From Terriglobia bacterium (lineage in GTDB: Bacteria; Acidobacteriota; Terriglobia; Bryobacterales; UBA6623), in the NCBI GenBank assembly GCA_009838515.1, contig VXRL01000002.1, positions 15,937 to 79,936 of the forward strand: a stretch of DNA of 64,000 nt. Direction: 5' to 3'. Both the position numbers and the translations under genes were made by a program. Below, one piece after another: positions 6,762-15,974 of this stretch. The first letter of the stretch is position 1, and every line of letters starts with the position of its first letter. The notes under the pieces are model-generated. The model ran no database searches. It saw only the letters and a list, made by a program, of their open reading frames with translations, and had not been told where the DNA came from.

Positions 6762-7538
6762 TCAAATGTGGCCGAACGCGGGTTCCTCTTCCAGCGCGGC
6801 GGGGGCCGCCGTCGCGAGCAAGTCTCGCACACGCAGGATCGCCTCGCGCTTCTCCCGGTTGCGCAAGGCACGCCGGTTCGCGAGCAGGTGCGCGGTGGAG
6901 CCTTCCAGCACCTTGTGCACGATCTTGAGGCCGTTGGCTCGGATCGTGCTGCCGGTCTCGGTGTTGTCTACGATCGCCTCGCCGTCCTCGGGAGGCTTGG
7001 ATTCGGTGGCGCCGAATGAATGGAAGATCGCGACCGGCGAAGCCCCGCTGCGCTCGACTCCCAAGCGTGTGTAGGGACTGTACAGCGACGGCTCCAGATC
7101 GGTGTGCTGCCGCACCAGAGCCTCGGTGAGATTCAGGTATTCGGTCCAGATCCGCAGAGGTTGCGTGCCGGTCGAGTCCACGAATTTGGCGAACAGATCC
7201 GCCGCCGAGCGCACGTCGTCCCACTGGTCGGAAACGCACAGCACGATGTCCACCCGGCCGATGCCCAGATCCAGCAGGTCCTCGACATTCGCAGCCGCCT
7301 CGCTTTCGCGGTACCAGTCGATGCCGGAAATGCCGAGATCGAAGAACCCGGCCTGCAGCATGTAGGGAATCTCCTGCGGCCGCATCATCTTGACATCGAC
7401 ACCTGCCAGGCCCAGGTCGGGACGGTAGCCGCGGCTGCCGTCCGCGTAGCCCCGAGGGTCGATGCCCGAGCGTTCGAAGAAGGCGCGGGTCTTCTTTTCC
7501 AAGCTTCCCTTGGGAATGGCGAATCGGATGGGATTCAT
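6762..7538 (-). CDS. hisG: ATP phosphoribosyltransferase catalytic subunit HisG
   Basis: First step of histidine synthesis, condensing ATP and PRPP. The N-terminus RFAIPKGSLEKKTRAFFERS is characteristic, and IVDNTETGSTIRANGL is the PRPP-binding loop. At 258 residues it is longer than the usual short form but lacks the full C-terminal regulatory domain of the long form. It therefore needs the HisZ encoded 9 nt upstream. The pair stands apart from other his genes. The GGT gene follows on the same strand after about 50 bp. Confidence 0.93.
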   Translation of the reverse strand: MNPIRFAIPKGSLEKKTRAFFERSGIDPRGYADGSRGYRPDLGLAGVDVKMMRPQEIPYMLQAGFFDLGISGIDWYRESEAAANVEDLLDLGIGRVDIVLCVSDQWDDVRSAADLFAKFVDSTGTQPLRIWTEYLNLTEALVRQHTDLEPSLYSPYTRLGVERSGASPVAIFHSFGATESKPPEDGEAIVDNTETGSTIRANGLKIVHKVLEGSTAHLLANRRALRNREKREAILRVRDLLATAAPAALEEEPAFGHI

Positions 7539-7547
7539 GACTGCTTC

Positions 7548-8921
7548 CTAAGGCGCCGAGAGTGCCTCCAGCACGGCCTCGGTCTCGGCTGCAACGACCT
7601 CGCCATCCGGCAGTCTCACGGTGCCGCCGCTGACAGTGGCCGCCGGAGCGCCTGCTTGGCCGATAGCGACGCCGCGCGTGCGCAAGTCCTCGGCGAGCTG
7701 GACGGCGCGGCCCTCGTCCTGGGCGGAAGCCGCCCGCAGCGTGATTCCCTCGCTGCCATCGCTTGCGAGCCTGTCCAAGCCCAGTTCTTGCAGCGTGTCC
7801 AGCCGGACGGCGCAGCCGGTCGCCGGCGTGGCTTCGCCACCGAAGAGCTCGACCAACTTGTCGTAGCGGCCGCCTCCGCAGAGTTTCTTCGAACCGCTGG
7901 CGATCTCGAACACGGTTCCGGTGTAGAACGTCAGCCCGCGAGAGATCCCGAGGGTGATCTCGAAGCTGCCGACGTTGTAGTGTCTCAAGAGCCGGCAGAC
8001 CGAAATCAGATCCGCCAAGGCCGCGCTCGCGCTCGATCCGCCCAGGGCAGCGGACGCCTGCTCGGAGACCTCTTCCAATCCCCCGCGAATTGCGCTGGCG
8101 CGGAGCAGCAGGTCCGCCGTTTTTTCGTCAACGTATCCCTCGACGTTCCACAGGTGGCGATAGGTCGCCGCAGCCTCGTCCGGCAGGCGGCGGGCCAGCT
8201 GTTCCGGCTCGAGCGTCGGCGCGTCCGAGATGGCGAACTCCCCAGCGTAGCCGTCCTGCGACTGCAACACTGCGAGGGCCCTCCGGTCGGCCCTGAGTTG
8301 TTCCCGCAGCAATCCGTCCTGCCGCGCCACGGCGCAGCGCTCGCGGATGGCTGCAAGCCGGTCGAGATGGCCGATCACCGCTGCCCGCTCGTCGGCGCTG
8401 AGTTGTTCCGGCAGCAGGGCTCGGAAAATCCCGGCCGTGCCCACCTTGAGCGTCAGCCTGGCCGCTCCGAGATCGCGCAAGAAGCGGTGTGCGGTCGCGA
8501 TGACCTCGGCGTCGGCCGCGGGCGAGGGGTCGCCCAAGATTTCGATTCCGGCTTGAGTGAACTCGCGCTGCCGGCCGGAGTGCGGACGGCAGTACCGGAA
8601 GCACGGTGCGATGTAGAAGAGTCGGTGCGGTCGCGCTAGCCCGGCGAGCGCCCCGGAGGCGACCATGCGGCAGACGGGCGCGGTCATTTCTGGCCGGAGC
8701 GCGTATTCCTCGTGGTCACAGTGGAAGGTCAGCAGCGAGTTCTTGATCTCCGCGCCCGAGCGTGCTGCGAACAGGTCGGCCCGCTCGAACATTGGCGTGG
8801 ACACTTCGGTAAATCCATACAGTTCCGCGGTGCGCGAGAAGGCGGTTTCGAAGCGCCGGCGCTGTGCCGTCTCTTCGGGCAGGCTGTCGCGCGTGGCAGG
8901 CGGTGGAGCGTTGTCGAGCAT
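7548..8921 (-). CDS. hisZ: HisZ, ATP phosphoribosyltransferase regulatory subunit (HisRS-like)
   Basis: The 457-residue class II aaRS-like protein has motif 2 (HRLFYIAPCFRYCRPHSGRQ), SRGLTFYTGTVFEI and the GGGRYDKLVELFGG signature shared with histidyl-tRNA synthetase. Its position directly before short-form hisG makes HisZ the better call than HisS. The C-terminus has a short anticodon-domain-like region. ATG 8921 is chosen over an in-frame TTG at 8936. A true hisS cannot be fully excluded from sequence alone because several HisRS motifs remain. Confidence 0.8.
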   Translation of the reverse strand: MLDNAPPPATRDSLPEETAQRRRFETAFSRTAELYGFTEVSTPMFERADLFAARSGAEIKNSLLTFHCDHEEYALRPEMTAPVCRMVASGALAGLARPHRLFYIAPCFRYCRPHSGRQREFTQAGIEILGDPSPAADAEVIATAHRFLRDLGAARLTLKVGTAGIFRALLPEQLSADERAAVIGHLDRLAAIRERCAVARQDGLLREQLRADRRALAVLQSQDGYAGEFAISDAPTLEPEQLARRLPDEAAATYRHLWNVEGYVDEKTADLLLRASAIRGGLEEVSEQASAALGGSSASAALADLISVCRLLRHYNVGSFEITLGISRGLTFYTGTVFEIASGSKKLCGGGRYDKLVELFGGEATPATGCAVRLDTLQELGLDRLASDGSEGITLRAASAQDEGRAVQLAEDLRTRGVAIGQAGAPAATVSGGTVRLPDGEVVAAETEAVLEALSAP

Positions 8922-9150
8922 GGCGAACGGAAGCAAGCGACCGCGGAGCGAGAGCGCCCCCGGCCGGCAAGCCTGGCTGGGGCAATCGGGGTGGGCAGCA
9001 GGCCGCAGCCTGACGCAAGGGGCTGCCTTTTCTTGATTCTAGCGATGCGGCCGCTCGTGCGCCGATGCCAAAGCCGCGGGCGCGGATTTGCAAGCGATGC
9101 GCGGGGACTGCTCGAGCGCAGGAAATACTGCCACGATTGAAACAATCTGG

Positions 9151-9179
9151 TTTCGCTAGGCTGCGGATTTTCCTATACT
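9151..9179 (+). promoter_or_regulatory. Putative promoter upstream of korAB
   Basis: A good -10 (TATACT, 9174-9179) is preceded at 17 bp by a poor -35 (TTTCGC). It lies about 90 bp before korA in the 350-bp gap between divergent hisZ and korA, which otherwise shows no gene. Confidence 0.35.
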
Positions 9180-9268
9180 GGAAAGTAGAAGGCAGGACGT
9201 CTAAGTGAAGTCCAGTCAAGGCGGACGCTTGACCTGAGGCCCGTCGTTGCCGTAAGGCCCCTTTGTTC

Positions 9269-11110
9269 ATGCAAGCCGTGAATGCATCCCCTAGCGGGGA
9301 ACCCGTAACTGTACCCGAACTTGAGGTCGTCAACGACTTCAGCATCCATGTCGCCACTGTCAACGGGTCGGGCAGCCAGTCTTCGAACCTAGTCCTGTTG
9401 CGGGCGCTGTTCGAGATGGGCATACCCGTGTCGGGCAAGAATCTGTTCCCGTCCAACATCGCCGGGCTGCCGACGTGGTACACCATCCGTGCCAACAAGT
9501 TCGGCTTTACGGGTCGCAAGAAGGAAGTCGATTTCTTGGTGGCGATGAACTCGCAGACGGCTCACGAGGACGTGCAGGCCCTCGAACCGGGCCGGGCGGT
9601 CGTCTACGACGAGCCGCTGGGCTTGGACGCCCTGCGCGACGACCTGTGCTTCTACCCCGTACCGTTCGATCCCATCACGGCCGCGGTCTGCCCCCAGCCG
9701 AAGCTGCGCAAGCTCGTGCGCAACATGGTCTACGACGGTGTCCTGGCGGCTCTGCTGGACATCGAAATGGAGGAGATCCGCAAGGGCATCGAGAGGCAGT
9801 TCGCGACCAAGCCCAAGGCCGCCGAGCTCAACTGGAACGCGGCCCAGGCCGGCTTCGATTGGGCCCGCGAGAATCTTGTCAAGCGCGATCCTTACCGCCT
9901 CACGCGGATGGACGGGAACCAAGGCAAGATCATCGTCGAGGGCAACGCTGCCGCCGCTCTCGGGGCGGTCTTCGGCGGAGTCAGCGTCATCACTTGGTAC
10001 CCCATCACGCCGTCTTCGTCCCTGGCCGAGGCGGCCCAAGGCTACTTGAATCGCTTTCGCGTTGACGAGTCGACCGGCAAGGCCACCTTCGCCGTGGTGC
10101 AGGCCGAGGACGAGCTGGCCTCGATCGGCATGGCCATCGGCGCCGGCTGGGCCGGTGCCCGGGCGATGACCACGACCGCCGGCCCAGGCATTTCGTTGAT
10201 GTCGGAGTTCGTAGGGCTGGCGCATTTCGCCGAGATTCCGGTCGTGCTGATCGATGTGCAGCGCATGGGGCCTTCTACCGGCCTGCCGACGCGCACGTCG
10301 CAGGGGGATTTCCTCTCAGCCGCCACTCTTTCGCACGGCGACACATTCCACCCGATGCTGATCCCGGCCACCCCGGAGGAGTGCTTCGAGTTCAGCGCCA
10401 AGGCGTTCGACGTTGCCGAGCGCTTGCAGGCTCCTGTCTTCCTGATGCTCGATCTCGACTTGGGGATGAATTATTGGACGGCCAACAAGTTCGACTACCC
10501 GGACTGGGACATTGACCGCGGCAAAGTGCTCAGCGAGCAGGACGTCGAAAGGCTCCAGGGTGATTGGGGCCGCTATCGGGATGTGGATGGCGATGGCATC
10601 GCCTATCGCACCGTACCGGGCAACCGGCACCCGCAGGCGGCCTATTTCGCGCGTGGCACGGGCCACGACGAGGACGCCAACTACAGCGAGCGCGAAGAGG
10701 ACTGGATCCGCAACATGGACCGCATCCAGAAGAAGATGGCCGGGGCTCGCAAGTGGCTGCCCGAACCAGTCATCGAGGACGGCCCCAAGGCGCGGGTGGC
10801 CTTGGTGGCTGCCGGTACAAGCCACGAGGCGGTGCGCGAAGCGCGCAGCCAGCTGCGGCTGGAATACGGCTTCGAGACGGCCTACTGCCGCGTGCGCGGC
10901 TGGCCGTTCAGCCACGCCACGGAAGCGTTCATCGCCGACCACGACCACGTCTACGTCGTCGACCAGAATCGCGACGGCCAGTTGCGCACGCTGCTGCGAA
11001 GGCAGTTCCCGGCGATTCATGACCACTTGCGGAGCGTCTGCTACTACGGAGGCATGCCGCTGGACGCCCGCACCATCACCGACGCAATCGTCGAGAGGGA
11101 GGGGCTGTGA
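9269..11110 (+). CDS. korA: 2-oxoacid:ferredoxin oxidoreductase, fused gamma-alpha subunit
   Basis: Residues about 20-200 form a gamma domain (IHVATVNGSGSQSSNLVLLR) and residues about 215-610 the alpha or pyrimidine-binding domain (ITWYPITPSSSLAEAAQGYL, QAEDELASIGMAIGAGWAG, TTTAGPGISLMSEFVGLAHF). With KorB it converts a 2-oxoacid, probably 2-oxoglutarate, and CoA to acyl-CoA while reducing ferredoxin. The YPITPSS loop supports KorA. ATG 9269 is chosen over TTG 9263. It overlaps korB by 4 nt (GTGA), giving equal coupled subunits. Confidence 0.9.
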   Translation: MQAVNASPSGEPVTVPELEVVNDFSIHVATVNGSGSQSSNLVLLRALFEMGIPVSGKNLFPSNIAGLPTWYTIRANKFGFTGRKKEVDFLVAMNSQTAHEDVQALEPGRAVVYDEPLGLDALRDDLCFYPVPFDPITAAVCPQPKLRKLVRNMVYDGVLAALLDIEMEEIRKGIERQFATKPKAAELNWNAAQAGFDWARENLVKRDPYRLTRMDGNQGKIIVEGNAAAALGAVFGGVSVITWYPITPSSSLAEAAQGYLNRFRVDESTGKATFAVVQAEDELASIGMAIGAGWAGARAMTTTAGPGISLMSEFVGLAHFAEIPVVLIDVQRMGPSTGLPTRTSQGDFLSAATLSHGDTFHPMLIPATPEECFEFSAKAFDVAERLQAPVFLMLDLDLGMNYWTANKFDYPDWDIDRGKVLSEQDVERLQGDWGRYRDVDGDGIAYRTVPGNRHPQAAYFARGTGHDEDANYSEREEDWIRNMDRIQKKMAGARKWLPEPVIEDGPKARVALVAAGTSHEAVREARSQLRLEYGFETAYCRVRGWPFSHATEAFIADHDHVYVVDQNRDGQLRTLLRRQFPAIHDHLRSVCYYGGMPLDARTITDAIVEREGL

Positions 11111-12162
11111 GCACCGCCACCGCTACCCGGGTGAAAGCACCGGTTTCGAACCGCATCGGCCTCGGGCTCGAGCCCTATCGCGGCCTGAAGACCACGCTCT
11201 GCGCGGGCTGCGGGCACAACTCGATCTCGGAGCGCATCGTCGAGTGCTTCTTCGAGATGGGGATCGACCCCACCCAGGTCATCAAGCTGTCGGGCATCGG
11301 CTGCTCGTCGAAATCGCCCGCCTACTTCTTGAGCATGTCGCACGGGTTCAACAGCGTGCATGGCAGGATGCCCGCGGTGGCCACCGGCGCCGTGCTGGCC
11401 AACAAGCAACTGATGGCGCTCGGGGTTTCCGGCGATGGCGACACCGCTTCCATCGGTCTAGGGCAGTTCGTGCACATGATGCGCCGGAACGTGCCGATCG
11501 TCTACATCATTGAGGACAACGGCTGCTACGGATTGACCAAGGGGCAGTTCTCGGCGACCGCCAACCTAGGCTCGACGGCAAAGTCCGGTATCGCCAACGA
11601 GCTGCCGCCGATCGACACGTGCGGACTGGCGGTGCAGCTGGGCGCGACGTTCGTGGCGCGTTCGTTCTCCGGGGACAAGAAGCAGCTGCAGTCCATCCTC
11701 AAGGCGGCGCTGGCTCATCGCGGCACAGCCGTGCTGGACGTAGTGTCTCCCTGCGTGACGTTCAATGACCATGTCGGCTCGACCAAGAGCTACAAGTACG
11801 TGCGCGAGAACAAGGTTCCGCTGCAGTCGATCGGCTTCGTGCCGCACTTCGAGGAAATCCACTTGCAGGGCGAGTTTGCCCCGGGCACGGTGTACGAGGT
11901 CGAGATGCACGATGGCTCAATGCTGCGCTTGGAGAAGCTCGAGGAAGATTACAATCCGACCAGTCGCCTGAAGGCTCTTGATCGCATCGAGCTGGCAATG
12001 GAAGAGGGGCAGATCCTGACCGGCGTGCTGTACGTCAGCACCGACCAGCCAAGCTTCACCGAGATCCTGAACCTAGACGACGTGCCACTGGCGCAGCTGG
12101 GCCAAGACCAGTTGCGGCCCCCGAAGAGCGCGCTGGACACGGTGATGGAAGAGCTCGCGTAG
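11107..12162 (+). CDS. korB: 2-oxoacid:ferredoxin oxidoreductase, beta subunit
   Basis: The 351-residue TPP-binding subunit begins at GTG 11107. LCAGCGHNSI and GIGCSSKSPAYF are the cofactor and Fe-S-proximal motifs, and the TPP/Mg motif is GDGDTASIG followed by IIEDNGCYGLTKGQFSAT. No extra ferredoxin domain is fused. The C-terminus (about 240-351) carries the long extension common in KorB of aerobic bacteria. It forms a two-gene operon with korA, and CoA-acylating 2-oxoglutarate oxidation is the best guess. Confidence 0.92.
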   Translation: MSTATATRVKAPVSNRIGLGLEPYRGLKTTLCAGCGHNSISERIVECFFEMGIDPTQVIKLSGIGCSSKSPAYFLSMSHGFNSVHGRMPAVATGAVLANKQLMALGVSGDGDTASIGLGQFVHMMRRNVPIVYIIEDNGCYGLTKGQFSATANLGSTAKSGIANELPPIDTCGLAVQLGATFVARSFSGDKKQLQSILKAALAHRGTAVLDVVSPCVTFNDHVGSTKSYKYVRENKVPLQSIGFVPHFEEIHLQGEFAPGTVYEVEMHDGSMLRLEKLEEDYNPTSRLKALDRIELAMEEGQILTGVLYVSTDQPSFTEILNLDDVPLAQLGQDQLRPPKSALDTVMEELA

Positions 12163-12167
12163 CTCTT

Positions 12168-12201
12168 CGCGCCGAATTCGAGGGAAGCCGTTCCCGGCGC
12201 G
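12168..12201 (+). terminator. Hairpin after korB, possible terminator
   Basis: CGCGCCG (12168-12174) pairs with CGGCGCG (12195-12201). An alternative inner hairpin GGGAA-GCCG-TTCCC lies inside it. No U-tract follows, so this could be a weak or Rho-assisted end rather than a classical terminator. Confidence 0.3.
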
Positions 12202-12208
12202 GCTGCGG

Positions 12209-12237
12209 TTGACTTCAGAATGATGCCGCTGCATACT
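12209..12237 (+). promoter_or_regulatory. Predicted sigma70 promoter for the CBS protein
   Basis: TTGACT (12209-12214) and CATACT (12232-12237) are 17 bp apart, a near-consensus promoter. The start would be about 75 nt upstream of the ATG at 12322. Confidence 0.55.
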
Positions 12238-12321
12238 TGAAGCGCCTTAGCCGATGGATGGTTCTCGGCTGTCTGTAAACGTTCACGCACGGAATCGTCC
12301 CGATCGGTCAAGGCTGGAGCA

Positions 12322-13221
12322 ATGAAGACCGCGCGGGACTTCATGGTCACGAAGCTGGTCACTCTGGACCCGGAGGCGCCAGCCCTGCACAGTGTCCATA
12401 AGTTGATCCATGTCAATGTCAAGGGCGCTCCCGTCGTTGGCCCGGACCGATCCTACTTGGGGATCTTCACAGAGCGTTGTTGCCTAAGGGTGCTCTCGAG
12501 CCTCTCCGACCGCCTCAGGTCGGGCGAGCTCGGCGGCCGCCCGCTCAGCAGCGGCGAGCTGATGACCGAGCAGCTCTGGATGCTCCAGCCGGACATGGAT
12601 GCGTTCGACGCCGTCACCTTCCTGCTCTCGCATCGCATTTCGGGAGCGCCCGTTGTTGACGGGCAGGGACGCTTCTTGGGGGTGTTTTCCGAATCCCTCA
12701 GCATGAAGGTCCTGATCGATGCGATTTACGACAACCTTCCGGGAGCGCAGATTCGCCGCTATATGACACAGGACTCGGGACTTGTGATCAGCGAAGACCT
12801 GGACTTCTTGGAAGTCGTCGAAATGTTCCTCCAGACCGCGTATCGGCGCTTGGTCGTCGTTCGCGACGGCCGCGTGGTCGGCCAGATCAGCCGCCACAAC
12901 GTGCTGGTCGCCTCGCACGCCATAGTCCGCTCGCTCGACAAGCGCAGCGAGGGTTCCGGGCCGGCGTGGACCGTGTCGGCGTTTATGGACTCGGAAGCAC
13001 GCACGATCGACGAGTCACTCAACATGTTCAGCGTCGCGGCCATCTTCCGCGAAAGCACCCAGCGTAGGTTGCCGGTGCTGCGAGACGGCCGACTGGTCGG
13101 CCAGGTCACTCGCAAGAACCTGCTGAACGCCGCGAACGAGATCCTCAACCGCCCGGCGGCCAAGACCGCCCGGCCCCTCTACCTGCCTTCGGTCCCGGAC
13201 GCTAGCCCCCCCGGCATGTAA
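12322..13221 (+). CDS. Four-CBS-domain cytoplasmic sensor protein
   Basis: The 299-residue protein consists of four CBS motifs: about 1-60 (VKGAPVVGPDRSYLGIFTER), 75-130 (ISGAPVVDGQGRFLGVFSES), 145-195 (RRLVVVRDGRVVGQISRHN) and 210-270 (RRLPVLRDGRLVGQVTRKN). CBS pairs bind adenine nucleotides and report energy state. No catalytic or DNA-binding domain is attached, so it probably acts on a partner. It follows korAB but has its own promoter. The target is unknown. Confidence 0.8.
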   Translation: MKTARDFMVTKLVTLDPEAPALHSVHKLIHVNVKGAPVVGPDRSYLGIFTERCCLRVLSSLSDRLRSGELGGRPLSSGELMTEQLWMLQPDMDAFDAVTFLLSHRISGAPVVDGQGRFLGVFSESLSMKVLIDAIYDNLPGAQIRRYMTQDSGLVISEDLDFLEVVEMFLQTAYRRLVVVRDGRVVGQISRHNVLVASHAIVRSLDKRSEGSGPAWTVSAFMDSEARTIDESLNMFSVAAIFRESTQRRLPVLRDGRLVGQVTRKNLLNAANEILNRPAAKTARPLYLPSVPDASPPGM

Positions 13222-13248
13222 CCGCTTTCACGAGCAGCGCTGGGCCCT

Positions 13249-14742
13249 TCACTCGCTAGAGGCGCGGGGCGGGGCGTCGGCCGCTTGATTCGGCACGATC
13301 TCGGGAGGGTCGCCTTCGATTCGGAATGCGGCCGGAACTTGCTCGCAGTCCGGAACCGAGTAGCCGCTGTAATGCCGAATGCCGTAGGCCGCGTGGCGCC
13401 GGATATCGCCGATGCATGAGTCGGTCAAGCGCGTCCGCTCGCTGGCCACGAACTCTTGCGTGCCAGCCTGCAGGCTGATCGCCGGGAAGGCTTGAAACTT
13501 CAGCGCCGCAAGCGTCAGTGCCGCGATCGCGCACACGGCCGGGAGCGCCCGCTCTCGGGAGGTCTTCAGCGCCACGATCGATGCCAGCGCGAACGCAGCG
13601 ATGCCAGCCGCAGCGCCTGCCACGATGCTGGCGGAATCAAGCCCTGCCCATGCCCTGCGGATCCCGTCGGCCAGTGCCGCCGGCAGCAGGGTGCCCGCCA
13701 GCGGAACCAACAGCAGAGTCGACCCCGCTGCAACCAGCAGTGGCCTGCTGGCCTTGGTCTTCCATTGGATCGCGAGCAGGATGGCCAGTGGCGGCAGGCT
13801 GGGCAGAATGTAGCCAGGCAGCTTGTTCACCGCGACCGAGAAGAGCAGCAGCGGTCCCAGCGCCCAGCAGGCAAGAAAGCGGCGGCTCGTTCCGGCCGCC
13901 ACCGTTTCCCAGCGCAGGGACAGCGCCAGCGGCGTCCACGGCAGCAGGAACAGGGCTAGCACCGGCAGGTAGAACCACCACGGCTGAACATGCTGCAGGG
14001 ATGAGCTGACGAATCTCTCGAAGTGGTGCCGGACGATGAACTCGTCGATGAACGCCTGCCCGTTCGCCCAATAGCAGGCGGCGTACCACGGCAGGCAGGC
14101 GAGGCAGAACGCGCCCAGAGGCGCCGGACCCAGCAGGTCCAGCAGGGCCCGCGGCCGCCGGACGAGTACCGGGACGGCGGCGATCGCCACGACCACCAGC
14201 GCCACAAGCCCCTTGCTCAGCACACCGAGTCCGAGCAGAGCGCCGAATGCGGCAATTTCGGCACGTCCGCTCCGGCCTTGAGCAGAAGCCCAGGGCAGCA
14301 GGCACAGCAAGGCAGCAGAGGTGAACGCAGTGAGGGGCGCGTCGAAGACCCCTGCATCGGAGTACGCGATCCAGCCAGTCGAGGTGGCAAGCAGGCACGT
14401 CGCGGTGACGGCCGTCTCGGCGTCAAAGTGCGCCCGTACCCGCCAGAAGAAGAACGCTAGGAACCCGAGGCTGAGCAGTGCCACCGGCACCCTCGTGTAT
14501 GACTCCAGTCCGGCAGCATAGCCGAGGCCTCCCATCCAGAAGAGCATGGACGGCTTTTCAAACCATGCCTCGCCCCACAGCCTGGGCGTCACCCAGTCGC
14601 CGGACTCGGCCATTTCGCGCGAGATCGACGCGTAGCGCGGCTCGTCGGGGCCGATCAGCCCACGGTCGCGAATGGGCAGCAGATAGAGCGCTATGGCCAG
14701 TGCGGCCACGGCCGCGAGGGTCGCGGCGCGAGACCTCGTCAC
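13249..14742 (-). CDS. ArnT-like membrane glycosyltransferase (GT39/GT83 type)
   Basis: The 497-residue polytopic membrane protein starts at GTG 14742. The conserved acidic loop after TM1 is GPDEPRYASISREM, the site that binds the polyprenyl-phosphate sugar donor in ArnT and PMT enzymes, followed by WVTPRLWGEAWFEKP. About a dozen hydrophobic spans follow, then a C-terminal periplasmic part (about 400-497). It should transfer a sugar from a lipid carrier to lipid A, protein or another acceptor outside the inner membrane. It overlaps the upstream DUF1080 gene as GTGA. Confidence 0.82.
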   Translation of the reverse strand: MTRSRAATLAAVAALAIALYLLPIRDRGLIGPDEPRYASISREMAESGDWVTPRLWGEAWFEKPSMLFWMGGLGYAAGLESYTRVPVALLSLGFLAFFFWRVRAHFDAETAVTATCLLATSTGWIAYSDAGVFDAPLTAFTSAALLCLLPWASAQGRSGRAEIAAFGALLGLGVLSKGLVALVVVAIAAVPVLVRRPRALLDLLGPAPLGAFCLACLPWYAACYWANGQAFIDEFIVRHHFERFVSSSLQHVQPWWFYLPVLALFLLPWTPLALSLRWETVAAGTSRRFLACWALGPLLLFSVAVNKLPGYILPSLPPLAILLAIQWKTKASRPLLVAAGSTLLLVPLAGTLLPAALADGIRRAWAGLDSASIVAGAAAGIAAFALASIVALKTSRERALPAVCAIAALTLAALKFQAFPAISLQAGTQEFVASERTRLTDSCIGDIRRHAAYGIRHYSGYSVPDCEQVPAAFRIEGDPPEIVPNQAADAPPRASSE

Positions 14743-15683
14743 TGCGTTAGCGGCGTGACCACGATCTTTCGGAATTCCACCGCGCCGTGGTCTCCCTGCA
14801 GGGTGATCGGGCCCGGCATGTCTTCGCGCCAGTCCGTGGCCATCGCCGTGAAGCCATCGATGATCTTGCGATCAATGGTCTTGACGCCGTTGAGCTCCAC
14901 AGTGAGTTCGCGCCCGACTAGGCGCACGTCCAATGACTGCCACTCCCGGGCCGGACGGCTGGCGTTTACCGTGGGCGCGATGCGGCCGTAGAGCGCCGCG
15001 TTGCCGTGGTCGCTGGCTGGAGTGCCGTGATCGTCAAGGATCTGGACTTCGTAGCGGCCGCGCAGGCCGATGCCTCCATTCATGCCGGGGTGCACGAGGA
15101 ATTCGACTTGCAGGCGGAAATTCCAGAACGCTTGGTCGGAAACCAGCAGGTCAGCGCGCCTGTGGTTCTTGAGGATACCGCCCTCGACGTACCAGCCTTC
15201 TTCGCGTCCGGGCCGCAGGGTGTGCCATCCGCTCAGATCTCGACCGTTCAAGAGCGCGACAGGCTCGGACTGCTTCCACGAGCCATCGTCCCGATCAAGC
15301 AGAGCCGGGGCCCGCTTGCCCAGCCAGAGGATGGTGCGTTGTCCCCGCATGGCGGCACCATGCAGGACGTCGCCCTGCAGGGCTGCAACCACGGGAGTCT
15401 TGATCAAGCGGCTCCCGTCCCGGCGGAAGAGTCGCTCGAGGTGGAACGCAAGCTGACCCCCTTCGATCTTGGCGTCGTGGATCGGGTCGAGCTGTCCGCC
15501 CGGGCCGCCGCCAACCATGAATCCGGAGATCGGTCCCGCGCCGGCACCGCTGATCTCCAGCCACATGACGCGCCCGTTGTTGTCGCCCAGCGGCTCGATC
15601 ACCCAGCGCCCGTTGAACCCCTCGTCACTCCCCCAGGCAGGGTTCGCCACGCATAGCAGCAGTGTGAGGACCAAGCGTTTCAT
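14739..15683 (-). CDS. Secreted DUF1080 (3-keto-disaccharide hydrolase-like) protein
   Basis: From MKRLVLTLLLCVANPAWGS the protein has a Sec signal peptide. An N-terminal beta-rich domain (about 20-130) of unknown type precedes the DUF1080 concanavalin-like domain (about 140-314): ALLNGRDLSGWHTL, FRLQVEFLVHPGMNGGIGLRG and VELNGVKTIDRK. Family members act on glucosides or 3-keto sugars, often beside Gfo/Idh oxidoreductases. Its stop overlaps the glycosyltransferase start (GTGA), so the two are co-translated. The extra N-terminal domain is unusual. Confidence 0.8.
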   Translation of the reverse strand: MKRLVLTLLLCVANPAWGSDEGFNGRWVIEPLGDNNGRVMWLEISGAGAGPISGFMVGGGPGGQLDPIHDAKIEGGQLAFHLERLFRRDGSRLIKTPVVAALQGDVLHGAAMRGQRTILWLGKRAPALLDRDDGSWKQSEPVALLNGRDLSGWHTLRPGREEGWYVEGGILKNHRRADLLVSDQAFWNFRLQVEFLVHPGMNGGIGLRGRYEVQILDDHGTPASDHGNAALYGRIAPTVNASRPAREWQSLDVRLVGRELTVELNGVKTIDRKIIDGFTAMATDWREDMPGPITLQGDHGAVEFRKIVVTPLTQ

Positions 15684-15898
15684 CGAATGTACGCCCATGA
15701 TAGCCTCTGGCCGTCGAAACCGTCGCTGTCCCGCCCGCGCCTTCGAGCGCGGCTCTCGCCTCCTGGCCGGATACTAGCGCGGCCCGTTCCAGATCGCCGT
15801 CCGCGCGATCAATGCCTGGCCAGGCCGAATCTTTGGAATTCTCCGGCGATCGTCGTCGGCACGCACACCGAAACTTACAGTTTTCCACCCGACCGGGC

Positions 15899-15928
15899 TT
15901 GACAATATATATGCAAACACCGGATAGT
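15899..15928 (+). promoter_or_regulatory. Predicted sigma70 promoter of the first PSD1-DUF1501 operon
   Basis: A consensus TTGACA (15899-15904) is followed at 18 bp by GATAGT (15923-15928), inside an AT-rich island (ATATATATG) unlike the surroundings. It lies 46 bp before the ATG at 15975. The rest of 15684-15898, between the divergent genes, holds no visible gene. Confidence 0.6.
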
Positions 15929-15974
15929 GTGACTGCGTGGGGCTGTTGCGCCAGCCATCGCGCTGAGCCTCGCC

